From positions 1-36,471 of the forward strand of contig PWME01000161.1 of the NCBI GenBank assembly GCA_003559235.1: DNA of 36,471 nt. The letters run 5' to 3'. Below, piece after piece: positions 16,725-24,965 of this stretch. This DNA comes from Mollicutes bacterium. GTDB taxonomy: Bacteria; Bacillota_I; Bacilli_A; Izemoplasmatales; Izemoplasmataceae. The position numbers were made by a program, and so were the translations under genes. The notes under the pieces are model-generated. The model searched no databases, had not been told where the DNA came from, and saw only the letters and a list, made by a program, of their open reading frames with translations. Each line of letters starts with the position of its first letter. The first letter of the stretch is position 1.

Positions 16725-16822
16725 GAAGTTAGCACATAGCATATGGTTTTTTGCAACCTATGCTCATCCGCTTTACACCGCACAATTCGTATGATAATCT
16801 TGCCGTGAAAAGGAGTGATATA

Positions 16823-17755
16823 ATGCCGAAGATTATTGGCGTATTCAGTGTGCTTTTGAGCGTTTTGCTTTTTACAGCGTGTGAGGTTGTCGATGCACCA
16901 CATGAAAGAGTTGGAACCGTACTTAGTGAAGATACAGTGCTCGATGTGACGCGGTTTCGCACCAATGTCATTGCAGGCAGTTATGGTGAAGCGCCAACCA
17001 TCCATTTTATTGAAAGTGTGAACGATTTAGAAACGTTTTTAGAAAAACAACAGGAACGCTATGATATACGGGAAACATTTGCGGAAGCACTTAAGAAGTA
17101 TGATGCAACGTACTTTGAAAACCATGTATTGTTGGTGGCGGTTTTTGAAGAGGGCAGTGGGTCGATTGGCCACAGTGTGAGTGATGTGACCATCGATGAA
17201 GATGGGTTGCTTAGGGTGTATGTCAACAGGCATATACCAGAGATTGGGACAGCGGATATGGCTGGGTGGCATATTTTAGTGCCCGTTGAACGGGGTGAGG
17301 TGCCTTATCAAGATGCGAAGCTTTATGTCGATCACGATGAACATGATTCTGTGCATATTTTTAGAACCGATTTATTTGCCTTTTATGATGATGTAGAAAC
17401 CGTGCATGCGTTTGATAATCTAGAGGATTTTGAAGCGTACATTGATGATGTAAAAAACTATTATCAACTGCATATTGAAGGCACCTTCTTTGAACATATT
17501 AGACGGTATGATGCGGCGTTTTTTGATCTTCATAGCCTTGTGGTGATTACCTTAGAAGAACCGAGTGGGTCCATTCGTCACGTGGTGAAGGATTACTCTG
17601 TGGATGATGGGGTTTTAACGATTAGCATAGAACGCCGCATTCCAGAGGTAGGAACGGATGATATGGCCAACTGGCATCTATTGATTGAGTTGCCAAATGA
17701 TCAGTTTGATTACAAAGACGTTGAGATTGAAATCACTTCACACCATATAGACTGA
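16823..17755 (+). CDS. Lipoprotein with a duplicated domain (PrcB-like pattern)
   Basis: A 310-residue lipoprotein; signal peptide ends in LFTAC (Cys20). The mature part is two tandem copies of a ~125-residue unit. Each starts with an 'F/V-N/D-DLE-x-F' segment, then 'FxxxxxKYDATYFENHVLLVAV' and 'EEGSGSIGHSV' or 'EEPSGSIRHVV', then 'D-G-x-L-x-V/I ... RxIPE(I/V)GTxDMAxWHxLI'. The 'S-G-S-I-x-H' beta-hairpin and following strands recall the C-terminal domain of PrcB-type proteins, but the match is loose. The ATG at 16823 follows AAAGGAG and gives a proper signal peptide; an upstream ATG does not. The function is unknown. Confidence 0.75.
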   Translation: MPKIIGVFSVLLSVLLFTACEVVDAPHERVGTVLSEDTVLDVTRFRTNVIAGSYGEAPTIHFIESVNDLETFLEKQQERYDIRETFAEALKKYDATYFENHVLLVAVFEEGSGSIGHSVSDVTIDEDGLLRVYVNRHIPEIGTADMAGWHILVPVERGEVPYQDAKLYVDHDEHDSVHIFRTDLFAFYDDVETVHAFDNLEDFEAYIDDVKNYYQLHIEGTFFEHIRRYDAAFFDLHSLVVITLEEPSGSIRHVVKDYSVDDGVLTISIERRIPEVGTDDMANWHLLIELPNDQFDYKDVEIEITSHHID

Positions 17756-17760
17756 ATGCC

Positions 17761-17785
17761 AAAGGGGCTTTTTAGGCCCCTTTTT
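17761..17785. terminator. Bidirectional terminator between convergent genes
   Basis: AAAGGGGC (17761-17768) pairs with GCCCCTTT (17776-17783) and is followed by T. It serves the lipoprotein on the + strand and the BCCT gene on the - strand. Confidence 0.85.
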
Positions 17786-17788
17786 ATT

Positions 17789-19474
17789 TTATCCATCCGT
17801 AATGTCATCACATTCTAATAAACTGCGAATGTGGGTGATTTGTTTTTGGCGTTCTTGCTTTCGGTAAGTAGTTTGCAAGTTTTGCACAAGTAAGACACAC
17901 ATAACAAGCATGAGTAAGACAAAAGGTAAGCCGGTTAAAATGACGGCATCTTGTAAGGTTTCTAACGCCATCTCACCGCCAATAATGATTAACATTGCGG
18001 CGATAAACCCTTCCGCAAGGGCCCATAAGACCCGTTGTCTTGACTTTGTCGAGGTTTTCCCACCGGATGTGATGGCATTGACAACAATCGATCCTGAATC
18101 GCTTGAGGTGATAAAAAAGAAAATAATAATACCCGTAGCGAGAACGCTTAGTAAGACAACGGCAACGTTTTGAAATAACGCGATGTCTAAGCGTTCAATG
18201 AGCTCAAAGAGCGCAATCGGCAGTTGTTCACTGGATAAGTTGTATAAATCCCCACCACTCGCAAACCCATCAATACTAAACGCGGTGCCACCAAAGGTGC
18301 TTAACCAAATAAATGAAATGAGCGACGGCACAAGCAAAACGGCGATAATGAACTCTCTTATGGTACGCCCTTTTGAGACGCGTGCGATAAACATACCGAC
18401 AAACGGACTCCACGATACCCACCATGCTAAGTAAAAGATTGTCCACGCACTTTGCCATTCTCGCGCCGAACCACTTTCTAATGCCAAAAAGAAACTTGCG
18501 CTTGGAAGGTCACTAACATAATGCCCAAGTGATGTGGTAAAAAGGCGAATGATGTAAAGGGTTGGGCCGAGTAAAATAATAAGTATCATAAAGATGAATG
18601 CCAGTTTGATGGTCCACTTTGATAAGGTTTTTACGCCTTTATCAATGCCTGATAAAATGGAATAAACCGCCACGAGCGTGATGACGGTAATTAAGATCAC
18701 TTGCATAAACGTTGAAATCGAAAGTCCAACCAAATAGTTAAGACCACTGTTAATTTGTTGGACACCAAGGCCGAGTGATGTGGCTAATCCCACCATGGTT
18801 GCGACCACGGCAATTAAGTCAATGATGTCCCCCAGCCGTCCAAACACGCGCTCTTTAAAGAGTGGATAAAAAACAGAACGCAAGGATAAAGGCATGTTTT
18901 TATTATAAGCAAAATACGCCAGCGATAAGGCCATGACCGCATAAATTGCCCACGGGTGTAAGCCCCAATGTAAAAACGTTGAAGCCATGGCGCTGATGGC
19001 GCCATTTTCATGATTGAAAATAGGACCGGGATTATTAAAGTGACTGAGCGGTTCACCAACAGCCCAAAACATGAGCCCGATGCCCATGCCCGCAGATAAA
19101 AGCATCGAGTACCATGCGAAGTTTGAAAACTCCGGTCTGGCTTTCATCCCACCCAAACGCACGCGGCCTAATTTTGAAAAGGCGAGAAATATACAAAGCA
19201 AAATAAAACTGTTCACAATGAGAATAAATAACCAATCGGCATTGCTAACCACACTTTCACGCACGCGTGAAAGCACTTCGTTGGCCGGCGCAAGGCCAAA
19301 TACTTGGGCATTGGCTAAAACCGAATACAGTCCTAATAAGCATACCATTACAATCGTGCCAATCGACACAAAAAGGTTTAAATCAAAGCCCCACTTATTA
19401 AAGTTCCTCTCATACAGCTTCTTTTCCATCGCTTCTTGTATAGCTTTTTGATCGGTTGGTTTTTGTTCAAGCAT
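17789..19474 (-). CDS. BCCT family osmolyte (glycine betaine/choline/carnitine) transporter
   Basis: A 561-residue carrier with about 12 membrane segments and a charged C-terminal tail (QNLQTTYRKQERQKQ). The BCCT signature is the aromatic segment SAWTIFYLAWWVSWSPFVGMFIARVSKGRTIREF (split here only by reading; it spans a single helix and loop). The substrate/Na+ region reads SAGMGIGLMFWAVGEPLSHF; the GMGIG motif is typical of sodium-coupled members such as BetP, whereas sodium-independent CaiT differs there. The ATG at 19474 is chosen because GGGAG lies 8 bases before it; an ATG two codons upstream leaves too little room. It likely imports a compatible solute under salt stress. No regulator is adjacent. 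Confidence 0.93.
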   Translation of the reverse strand: MLEQKPTDQKAIQEAMEKKLYERNFNKWGFDLNLFVSIGTIVMVCLLGLYSVLANAQVFGLAPANEVLSRVRESVVSNADWLFILIVNSFILLCIFLAFSKLGRVRLGGMKARPEFSNFAWYSMLLSAGMGIGLMFWAVGEPLSHFNNPGPIFNHENGAISAMASTFLHWGLHPWAIYAVMALSLAYFAYNKNMPLSLRSVFYPLFKERVFGRLGDIIDLIAVVATMVGLATSLGLGVQQINSGLNYLVGLSISTFMQVILITVITLVAVYSILSGIDKGVKTLSKWTIKLAFIFMILIILLGPTLYIIRLFTTSLGHYVSDLPSASFFLALESGSAREWQSAWTIFYLAWWVSWSPFVGMFIARVSKGRTIREFIIAVLLVPSLISFIWLSTFGGTAFSIDGFASGGDLYNLSSEQLPIALFELIERLDIALFQNVAVVLLSVLATGIIIFFFITSSDSGSIVVNAITSGGKTSTKSRQRVLWALAEGFIAAMLIIIGGEMALETLQDAVILTGLPFVLLMLVMCVLLVQNLQTTYRKQERQKQITHIRSLLECDDITDG

Positions 19475-19564
19475 GTCCATCACTCCCTAAAAAGCATTAT
19501 CACACCCATCATAACATATTCATTAAAACGATGCATGCCACGATAATTGCTTGCTTTTGAAGAC

Positions 19565-19587
19565 ACACTTTGATAAAGATAAAGTGT
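19565..19587. promoter_or_regulatory. Palindrome ahead of fetAB
   Basis: ACACTTT (19565-19571) and AAAGTGT (19581-19587) form a 7-bp inverted repeat around GATAAAGAT. It lies 23 bp before the fetA ATG, with a strong AGGAGG ribosome site between. A metal-responsive operator is possible given the gene; no clear promoter boxes were separable. Confidence 0.4.
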
Positions 19588-19609
19588 CACATTTTTTCAG
19601 GAGGAAAGC

Positions 19610-20245
19610 ATGTTTAGACTCGAAAATGTAAAGTATAAAGATGTGCTCCATATTGAAACGCTTGCGTTTCCTGCACATAAAATTACTTGTCTAGTTGGGC
19701 CTTCGGGTGGCGGAAAAACCACCTTGCTTAAGTTGCTTAATAAAATACTTACCCCTGATGAAGGTGCGGTTTTTTACAAAGAAAACAATCTCGAAACAAT
19801 TGATAGTGTGATGCACCGTAGAGACGTTGTCTTATTGTCGCAAACGCCGTTTATCTTTCCCGGCACAATAAGAGACAATTTGTTAAAAGGATTGCGTTAC
19901 CAAGGCAAACACCGAGAGGATGCCACCCTTTTAGAAGCGTTAAAACGTGTGGCATTAACCCAAAGTTTAGATGATGATGCGGATACGCTTTCGGGTGGTG
20001 AAAAACAACGCCTTGCACTGGCAAGAATCATGGTGTTAGATGCACAATGTATTTTGCTAGATGAACCCTCAAGTGCACTTGATGATGAAACGGAAATGCG
20101 GATTGTGGATGATGTGGTTGCGTATGTAAGAGCACATAAAAAAACGCTTATTATGGTAACCCATGCAAAGTCTATCGCCAAAAAAGTTGGCGCTCATACC
20201 TGCACCATAGAGGCTGGACGCTTAAAGGGGTGTGAAACGGCATGA
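19610..20245 (+). CDS. fetA: FetA-like ABC ATPase (iron/metal exporter)
   Basis: A 211-residue compact ATPase. Walker A GPSGGGKTT (30-38), signature LSGGEKQRLALARI, Walker B CILLDEPSSALD and switch His in MVTHAKS are intact. It pairs by a 4-base ATGA overlap with a UPF0014 permease, which is the arrangement of E. coli FetAB (YbbL/YbbM), reported to lower iron-related oxidative stress by iron export. The start at 19610 follows AGGAGGAAAGC. Third gene in the unit is a diguanylate cyclase. Confidence 0.82.
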   Translation: MFRLENVKYKDVLHIETLAFPAHKITCLVGPSGGGKTTLLKLLNKILTPDEGAVFYKENNLETIDSVMHRRDVVLLSQTPFIFPGTIRDNLLKGLRYQGKHREDATLLEALKRVALTQSLDDDADTLSGGEKQRLALARIMVLDAQCILLDEPSSALDDETEMRIVDDVVAYVRAHKKTLIMVTHAKSIAKKVGAHTCTIEAGRLKGCETA

Positions 20246-21024
20246 ATGATGACATTGTGATTCTTGCACCGTGGCAAGTTGGTGTGGCGTATATATTTGT
20301 TATTATTGTACTAACGATTTTAAAGCATCGTGGCATTAAACGTGAAAAAGTATTATTATATGGGACACTGAGAATGAGTGTGCAACTTATACTTGTTGGG
20401 TTTATCTTGACATGGATTATTGAAAACCCGCATCCGCTTATTACCGTATTCATTGTTTTGGTTATGGTGTCATTTGCGGCATTAACCGTAATGCGTAAAT
20501 TCAAAGAAACGATGTCAAAACCGCTTGCGCGCGTTGTGACGCTTTCACTTTTTGTTGGAACCTTGCCTGTATTGTTATTCTTTTTTGCGGTAGTGATTGG
20601 CATTCGCCCAATTTATGATCCGCAGTACGTCATTCCGATTACAGGGATGATTGTTGGAAACAGTATGACGGGGATTTCACTTGGTGTGCATACGTTACTA
20701 ACCCGTTTTACAAAAGGCAAAGCAGAAATAGAAGAAGCGCTGATTTTAGGCGCGACACCTAAAGATGCGTCAAAACCGATTGTCGATGATGCCTTTGACG
20801 CTGCAATTATGCCAACCCTCAACAGCATGCTTGGCATGGGAATTATTTTCTTGCCTGGGATGATGACAGGGCAAATACTTTCAGGCGTTGACCCGTCGTT
20901 GGCAATTTCATATCAAATCGCCATTATGCTTGGTATTTTAGGTGGTGTCAGTTTAACGACCTATGCCTTTTTACAATGGGGTTATAAAACGTTTTTCAAC
21001 CGTGAGGCACAACTGATTGCCTAA
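20242..21024 (+). CDS. fetB: FetB-like permease (UPF0014)
   Basis: A 260-residue integral membrane protein of the UPF0014/YbbM family with about seven membrane segments. Clear family stretches are LYGTLRMSVQLILVGF near the N-terminus, GMIVGNSMTGISLG in the middle, 'ALILGATPKDASKP' (the cytosolic loop contacting the ATPase) and LPGMMTGQILSGVDP. It overlaps fetA by 4 bases. Together they probably move metal or another substrate across the membrane; related plant STAR1/STAR2 pairs act in aluminium tolerance, so the substrate is not certain from sequence. Confidence 0.88.
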   Translation: MNDDIVILAPWQVGVAYIFVIIVLTILKHRGIKREKVLLYGTLRMSVQLILVGFILTWIIENPHPLITVFIVLVMVSFAALTVMRKFKETMSKPLARVVTLSLFVGTLPVLLFFFAVVIGIRPIYDPQYVIPITGMIVGNSMTGISLGVHTLLTRFTKGKAEIEEALILGATPKDASKPIVDDAFDAAIMPTLNSMLGMGIIFLPGMMTGQILSGVDPSLAISYQIAIMLGILGGVSLTTYAFLQWGYKTFFNREAQLIA

Positions 21025-21048
21025 TGGGTTTATAGGAAGGGATACTTT

Positions 21049-22056
21049 ATGAATAATCCAAAAACGATTCGTGCCATAGAAAAAGCGCTTTATACATTTT
21101 TAGATATTTATTTTACCGCACGCGATACAGAAGGTACGTACGCATATTTTTCTGATTTTTTAACAGGATTTGGGTCTTCAAAAGATGAAAATGCATTTGA
21201 TGTTGATCAAGCGAAGGCGTTTTTTGCGCGTGATATACGTGAAGCCCCAAATCCAATTCATTTCACTATTGAACAGTTAACCATTACAGCCCCAAATGAT
21301 GAAACAGGGTTTGTGACGTTTTTGTTATCGATTTCAACCGTGCTACATAAACAAGTCGTTAGCTTTAATCGCTTGCGTTACACCCTTTCCTTTATAAAAA
21401 AAGCAGACCAGTGGCAAATAGCGCAAAAACACTTATCATTCCCATCGAGTATTACTGGCTCGGATGAAGGCTATCCAGTAAAAGAATTAGAAGCCCGCTA
21501 CCAGACAGTAAAAAGACTTGTTGATGAAAAAACTGAAGCGCTTGAAGAGGCGTTAGAAAAAATCACTACACTTGCCAATACGGATTCCTTAACCAATTTG
21601 CCCAATCGGCACTTTATTGAATCCCGCTTAGCGTCCCAGCTAAAGCATTTAAACGGGGATGAAGCTTTGTTTGCGATTATTATGGTTGACATCGATAGTT
21701 TTAAGACTATCAACGATACCTATGGCCACTTAAAAGGAGACACGATCTTACGTGCTATGGCCCATACCTTAGCATCCCAGCTTGAAACATCAGAAAATAT
21801 TGGCCGCTGGGGTGGTGAAGAGTTTATTATCCTGTGTCCAGGATGCTCTGAACAAGAAACGATGAAGAAAGCTGAAGCGATCCGACAGGATTTAAGCCAA
21901 AAAACGTTTGATAACATCGGCATTCAAACCGCAAGTTTTGGGATTGCAAGCTACCAAAAAGGCGATACAGTAGAAAGCATGATTATGCGTGGTGACCGTG
22001 CACTATATGAAGCGAAGCGATTAGGAAAAAATCGCGTTGTTGTATACAAACCATAA
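21049..22056 (+). CDS. Diguanylate cyclase with NTF2/SnoaL-like sensor domain
   Basis: A soluble 335-residue protein likely to make cyclic di-GMP. Residues 1-135 resemble an NTF2/SnoaL-like ligand pocket; a coiled coil (about 146-176, KELEARYQTVKRLVDEKTE) links it to the GGDEF domain. The domain has DSLTNLPNR (179-187), the metal Asp in VDIDSFKTINDTYGH and the active loop GGEEF (255-259). At the I-site, where RxxD would give product inhibition, it has ETSE (246-249), so that feedback is probably lost. There is no membrane segment. It starts 24 bp after fetB with GGAAGGG upstream, so it shares the transcript. Confidence 0.88.
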   Translation: MNNPKTIRAIEKALYTFLDIYFTARDTEGTYAYFSDFLTGFGSSKDENAFDVDQAKAFFARDIREAPNPIHFTIEQLTITAPNDETGFVTFLLSISTVLHKQVVSFNRLRYTLSFIKKADQWQIAQKHLSFPSSITGSDEGYPVKELEARYQTVKRLVDEKTEALEEALEKITTLANTDSLTNLPNRHFIESRLASQLKHLNGDEALFAIIMVDIDSFKTINDTYGHLKGDTILRAMAHTLASQLETSENIGRWGGEEFIILCPGCSEQETMKKAEAIRQDLSQKTFDNIGIQTASFGIASYQKGDTVESMIMRGDRALYEAKRLGKNRVVVYKP

Positions 22057-22088
22057 AAAAACACCATCGTTCGTTTGGTGTTTTTTTT
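22056..22088. terminator. Bidirectional terminator between diguanylate cyclase and feoB
   Basis: A run of A plus CACCA (22056-22066) pairs with TGGTG plus T (22076-22086), loop of nine bases. The convergent feoB ends at 22087. Confidence 0.88.
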
Positions 22089-23850
22089 ATGCAAATAGGA
22101 TTAAGAACCACTCGCCAATGCGGGCAATCAAGCCCCCAATGCCAATTGCTGTGACGGTTGTAAAGACAAATACCCCAACCGCTACGCGACCATTGAATTC
22201 TTTTGCGAGCGTCGCAATCATCGCAATGCAAGGCACATAAAGCAGTGCTACAATGGCTGCGGTAATAAACTGTAACGTTGTGAGTGTCATATCAAAAAGC
22301 GGTAAGACCGCAAGTTCACGCCGAATAACACCAAGCAATAATGGTGTAGAGGCTTCTTCAGGAAGCCTTAGCCACCCTGAAACAACAGGGGAAAGGCCTT
22401 CGCCGATAACTTGTAAAACGCCAAATTCATACAAAAAGGCCGTAAAGAAAATGGCGATGATCATTGGCGTGGCACCATCTTTAATGTAGTATTTAATACG
22501 CATGGCAATTTTTTTGCCTAAAATACGGGGTTTCGGCATCAAAAGCTGTGGGAGTTCATACAGGGTAAACGGCGCTTTTTCTTTATTCATTTTATCCATG
22601 ACAAAGCCCGTAATTATAAGCGTGACAATCGAAAAAGCAAAGACAAACACCAACGCCAAAAGTGATCGTTCACTTAACAAAGCAATAAACGCTCCCGTTT
22701 GTGAGACGCACGGAACGGCAAGGGAGATCATGACGGCTAAGCTGAGGCGTGCTTTTTTTGAGGGCAGAGAACGGGTTGCCATAATGGCGGGAATGCCACA
22801 GCCATACCCAAGCAAAAGCGGAATAATGCTTGAACCAGGCAAACCAATTTTTTTAAAAACCCCATCAAGTAAAACGGCAAGTCTTGGAAGATAACCCGTG
22901 TCTTCTAAGATACTTAGCATCGCGTAAAAGCTAATAACATACGGAAGCACAAGCGCAAAAGGCCATTCTATACCTTTAATGAGAAATCCATAATCCCCGA
23001 TAAGCACATTTTTCAAACTTTCATTGGTGATAAAAGCAGTAACGGATTGTTCGATAAAAGGAAAAAGGCCTTCTCTAAGCAAGGGGAGTAAAATAAATTG
23101 TCTTAACCCCATACCCAAACCAATTACTAAACCAAATGCGAGGCCTAACATAAGTATGGCAATGAGTAAACCAGGAAAAGGGCGAATGAGAAAGGCATAT
23201 TTTTCATTGGGATCATAGGGGTCAACGGGACGTTTTACGGCACGTTTAACAATCCGTTCAACATCTTCCCACCGCGCTTCATCACCTTCTTGAAGTAAAA
23301 AGTCTGCACTGGGATTATCAAGGCGGTTTTTTAAGGTGGTTTTCAGCGCATCAAGGCTCTTGCCTTCAAGGGCTACGGTTGGGACAACATCAACGTTTAA
23401 TCGGTTCGCAATGATGCGTTCATCGATGGTAATGCCACGCGATTGACTTAAATCATTTCGGTTTAACGCCACAACGGTTGGAATCTTGTATTCAAGCACT
23501 TGCATAAGTAAAAACAAACTGCTTTCAAGGTTGAGCGCATCAAGCACGAATAAGACGGCATCAGGTTTTTCGTTGAGCATGTCGATGGCGACTTGTTCAG
23601 CGGCATCAATGCCTTGTTTAATGTTGTAAACCCCAGGCGCATCTTTTAAGACATAACGGATTTCATCGATACTCATGAAGCCATTGACATATTCAACGGT
23701 CGTGCCTGGATAGTTTGAAACGGTGACGTGCATGTTGGTATAACGTGAAAAGATGGCGCTTTTCCCAACATTGGGTAAGCCCATCAATAAAATCGTTTTA
23801 TGGTTATGCGCCATAGGAACGGAACTTTTATTTTCATGACACTGTGCCAT
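22087..23850 (-). CDS. feoB: FeoB-like ferrous iron transporter, short variant
   Basis: A 587-residue protein with a GTPase domain followed by a membrane domain. G1 is GLPNVGKS (24-31), G2 is in YPGTTVE, G3 is DAPG (70-73) and G4 is NRND (130-133). The second Gate motif YVPCIAMIATLAKEF and the GCGIPAIMATRSL stretch are recognisable, but the first Gate motif, usually CSARLPVY-like, reads PCVSQTGAFIALL. The protein is clearly shorter than the 650-780 residues common in the family. FeoA lies 11 bp upstream in the same operon. The ribosome site is weak and partly inside feoA (AGGAAG). Likely Fe(II) uptake; the altered gate could mean another metal. Confidence 0.85.
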   Translation of the reverse strand: MAQCHENKSSVPMAHNHKTILLMGLPNVGKSAIFSRYTNMHVTVSNYPGTTVEYVNGFMSIDEIRYVLKDAPGVYNIKQGIDAAEQVAIDMLNEKPDAVLFVLDALNLESSLFLLMQVLEYKIPTVVALNRNDLSQSRGITIDERIIANRLNVDVVPTVALEGKSLDALKTTLKNRLDNPSADFLLQEGDEARWEDVERIVKRAVKRPVDPYDPNEKYAFLIRPFPGLLIAILMLGLAFGLVIGLGMGLRQFILLPLLREGLFPFIEQSVTAFITNESLKNVLIGDYGFLIKGIEWPFALVLPYVISFYAMLSILEDTGYLPRLAVLLDGVFKKIGLPGSSIIPLLLGYGCGIPAIMATRSLPSKKARLSLAVMISLAVPCVSQTGAFIALLSERSLLALVFVFAFSIVTLIITGFVMDKMNKEKAPFTLYELPQLLMPKPRILGKKIAMRIKYYIKDGATPMIIAIFFTAFLYEFGVLQVIGEGLSPVVSGWLRLPEEASTPLLLGVIRRELAVLPLFDMTLTTLQFITAAIVALLYVPCIAMIATLAKEFNGRVAVGVFVFTTVTAIGIGGLIARIGEWFLILFA

Positions 23851-23861
23851 GATGCACCACG

Positions 23862-24122
23862 CTACTTCCTGATGATAATTTGCTTAGCGATTTCACGATC
23901 AATGACAATAGAGCGGTCGTTGATGTGCAAAATACATGGTCCTTTTGCTAAACTTTTGGCAACCATTTTTACGGTTTTTCCAATCCGAACGCCAAGCGAT
24001 GCGAGTAAACCAACGTCTGGAATGGATGTAATGATGCCTTCATCGCCACGTTCCATAGAAAACAGTGTGTTTAATGCGATGGGTGGTGTTGGGTGATAGG
24101 TATGGGTATTTGGTGTTTGCAT
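23862..24122 (-). CDS. feoA: FeoA-like protein
   Basis: An 86-residue SH3-like small protein that helps FeoB. The N-terminal ~15 residues (MQTPNTHTYHPTPPIA) are an extra Pro/Thr/His-rich tail. The core shows 'GDEGIITSIPDVGLLASLGVRIGKTVKMVAKSLAKGP' and ends 'REIAKQIIIRK', as in FeoA. A GAGGTG ribosome site precedes the ATG. It shares a promoter with feoB. Confidence 0.85.
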   Translation of the reverse strand: MQTPNTHTYHPTPPIALNTLFSMERGDEGIITSIPDVGLLASLGVRIGKTVKMVAKSLAKGPCILHINDRSIVIDREIAKQIIIRK

Positions 24123-24185
24123 AAGGGCACCTCACAATGGTTGTTTAAGGTATTAATTAGAAAGATTTCAAATTATTTCACTTTG

Positions 24186-24214
24186 AGTATAACGCAGGCA
24201 AGAAGGCGTGTCAA
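24186..24214 (-). promoter_or_regulatory. Sigma-A promoter for feoAB
   Basis: On the minus strand TTGACA (24214-24209) and TATACT (24191-24186) are separated by 17 bp, a near-consensus promoter. The AT-rich TGAAATAATTTGAAATC just downstream could be an operator, but it does not form a clean Fur palindrome. Confidence 0.8.
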
Positions 24215-24261
24215 CACTATCTATAGAAATTATAAATAAGCGCCTAAAGTGGTATGACAAC

Positions 24262-24795
24262 TTAAAATTGTAACAAGACTGAATCGTGAAACGCGCGCAT
24301 CCCGTGGACCACATAATCTTGAATGTTGTACCGCGCATCTAACGCGTCATATTGCTCAGTAAAACGTGGCGATGGTCTTCGTACAATGATTGTTTTGATG
24401 CCTTGTGAGTATAACGTTTCAATGGTTTCATTCAAAGGGGTAACTTGCAATGCGAGGATTGCCGCATCAAAGGAAGCATTTCCGTTATCAAGCGAGGTTG
24501 TATGAATATCGATAAACGCATCAAGCGCATGCTTTTTTACGACGCGCCTTGCTCGCTTAACGGCATAATGATCGATGTCAATGGCTGTGACATGACAGCC
24601 TTGCAGGGTTGCTAACCATAATGGGGTAAAGGGAAACGCGCCTGAACCAATAAAAAGCACTTTTGCTCCATCCTTAAGGCTTAGCATACTTAGTTCACGA
24701 TCAATTACGGCTTTGTAAGCATGGTGATAAAGGTGCGCGAAGCAGTGGCTGTAACTGAATAATTTCTCACTGTTTTTGACAATTGACTTTAACAT
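24262..24795 (-). CDS. Rossmann-fold SAM-dependent enzyme, nicotianamine-synthase-like
   Basis: A 177-residue soluble protein. After an N-terminal helical part (about 1-42), the Rossmann core starts with KVLFIGSGAFPFTPLWLA (46-63), where the loop GSGAFPFT resembles GSGPLPLT of nicotianamine synthases rather than the GxGxG of most methyltransferases. AIDID closes strand 2, binding the SAM ribose; further strands follow (AAILALQVTPL, IKTIIVRRPSP). It is shorter than nicotianamine synthase or CntL and seems to be only the SAM-binding part. The ribosome site GAGGAAG precedes the ATG. It sits just upstream of the feoAB promoter on the same strand, and divergent to a paralogue at 24966. Methyl transfer or aminobutyl transfer cannot be told apart. 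Confidence 0.6.
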   Translation of the reverse strand: MLKSIVKNSEKLFSYSHCFAHLYHHAYKAVIDRELSMLSLKDGAKVLFIGSGAFPFTPLWLATLQGCHVTAIDIDHYAVKRARRVVKKHALDAFIDIHTTSLDNGNASFDAAILALQVTPLNETIETLYSQGIKTIIVRRPSPRFTEQYDALDARYNIQDYVVHGMRAFHDSVLLQF

Positions 24796-24811
24796 AACGG
24801 CTTCCTCACTA

Positions 24812-24839
24812 CATTATAAGATTAATTATAAAAATTACA
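24812..24839 (-). promoter_or_regulatory. Probable promoter for the minus-strand SAM-enzyme gene
   Basis: On the minus strand TTGTAA followed after 16 bp by TATAAT lies about 20 bp before the ribosome site of the 24795 gene. The position is approximate by a base or two. Confidence 0.55.
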
Positions 24840-24844
24840 AAAAG

Positions 24845-24862
24845 TGTTGTTCGCGACAAACA
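24845..24862. promoter_or_regulatory. TCGCGA-centred palindrome between the divergent SAM-enzyme genes
   Basis: TGTTGTTCGCGACAAACA is an 18-bp near-palindrome: arms TGTT/AACA and core TCGCGA match, with two mismatched pairs. It lies just upstream of the minus-strand -35 and in the shared intergenic space, a good place for an operator that controls both genes. Confidence 0.45.
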
Positions 24863-24965
24863 TAACGGTTACAATAGGGTTGGTTTCATTGTTTGTAAAA
24901 ATTATGAATAACGTATTAATTGTACGTGATAATGGCAAATTATGCAATGAAAAGGTGTGACAATA

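Noticed and set aside
24150-24180. Fur box before feoAB
   Set aside because: The AT-rich TGAAATAATTTGAAATC has only a weak 4-1-4 symmetry and does not fit the Fur 7-1-7 repeat.
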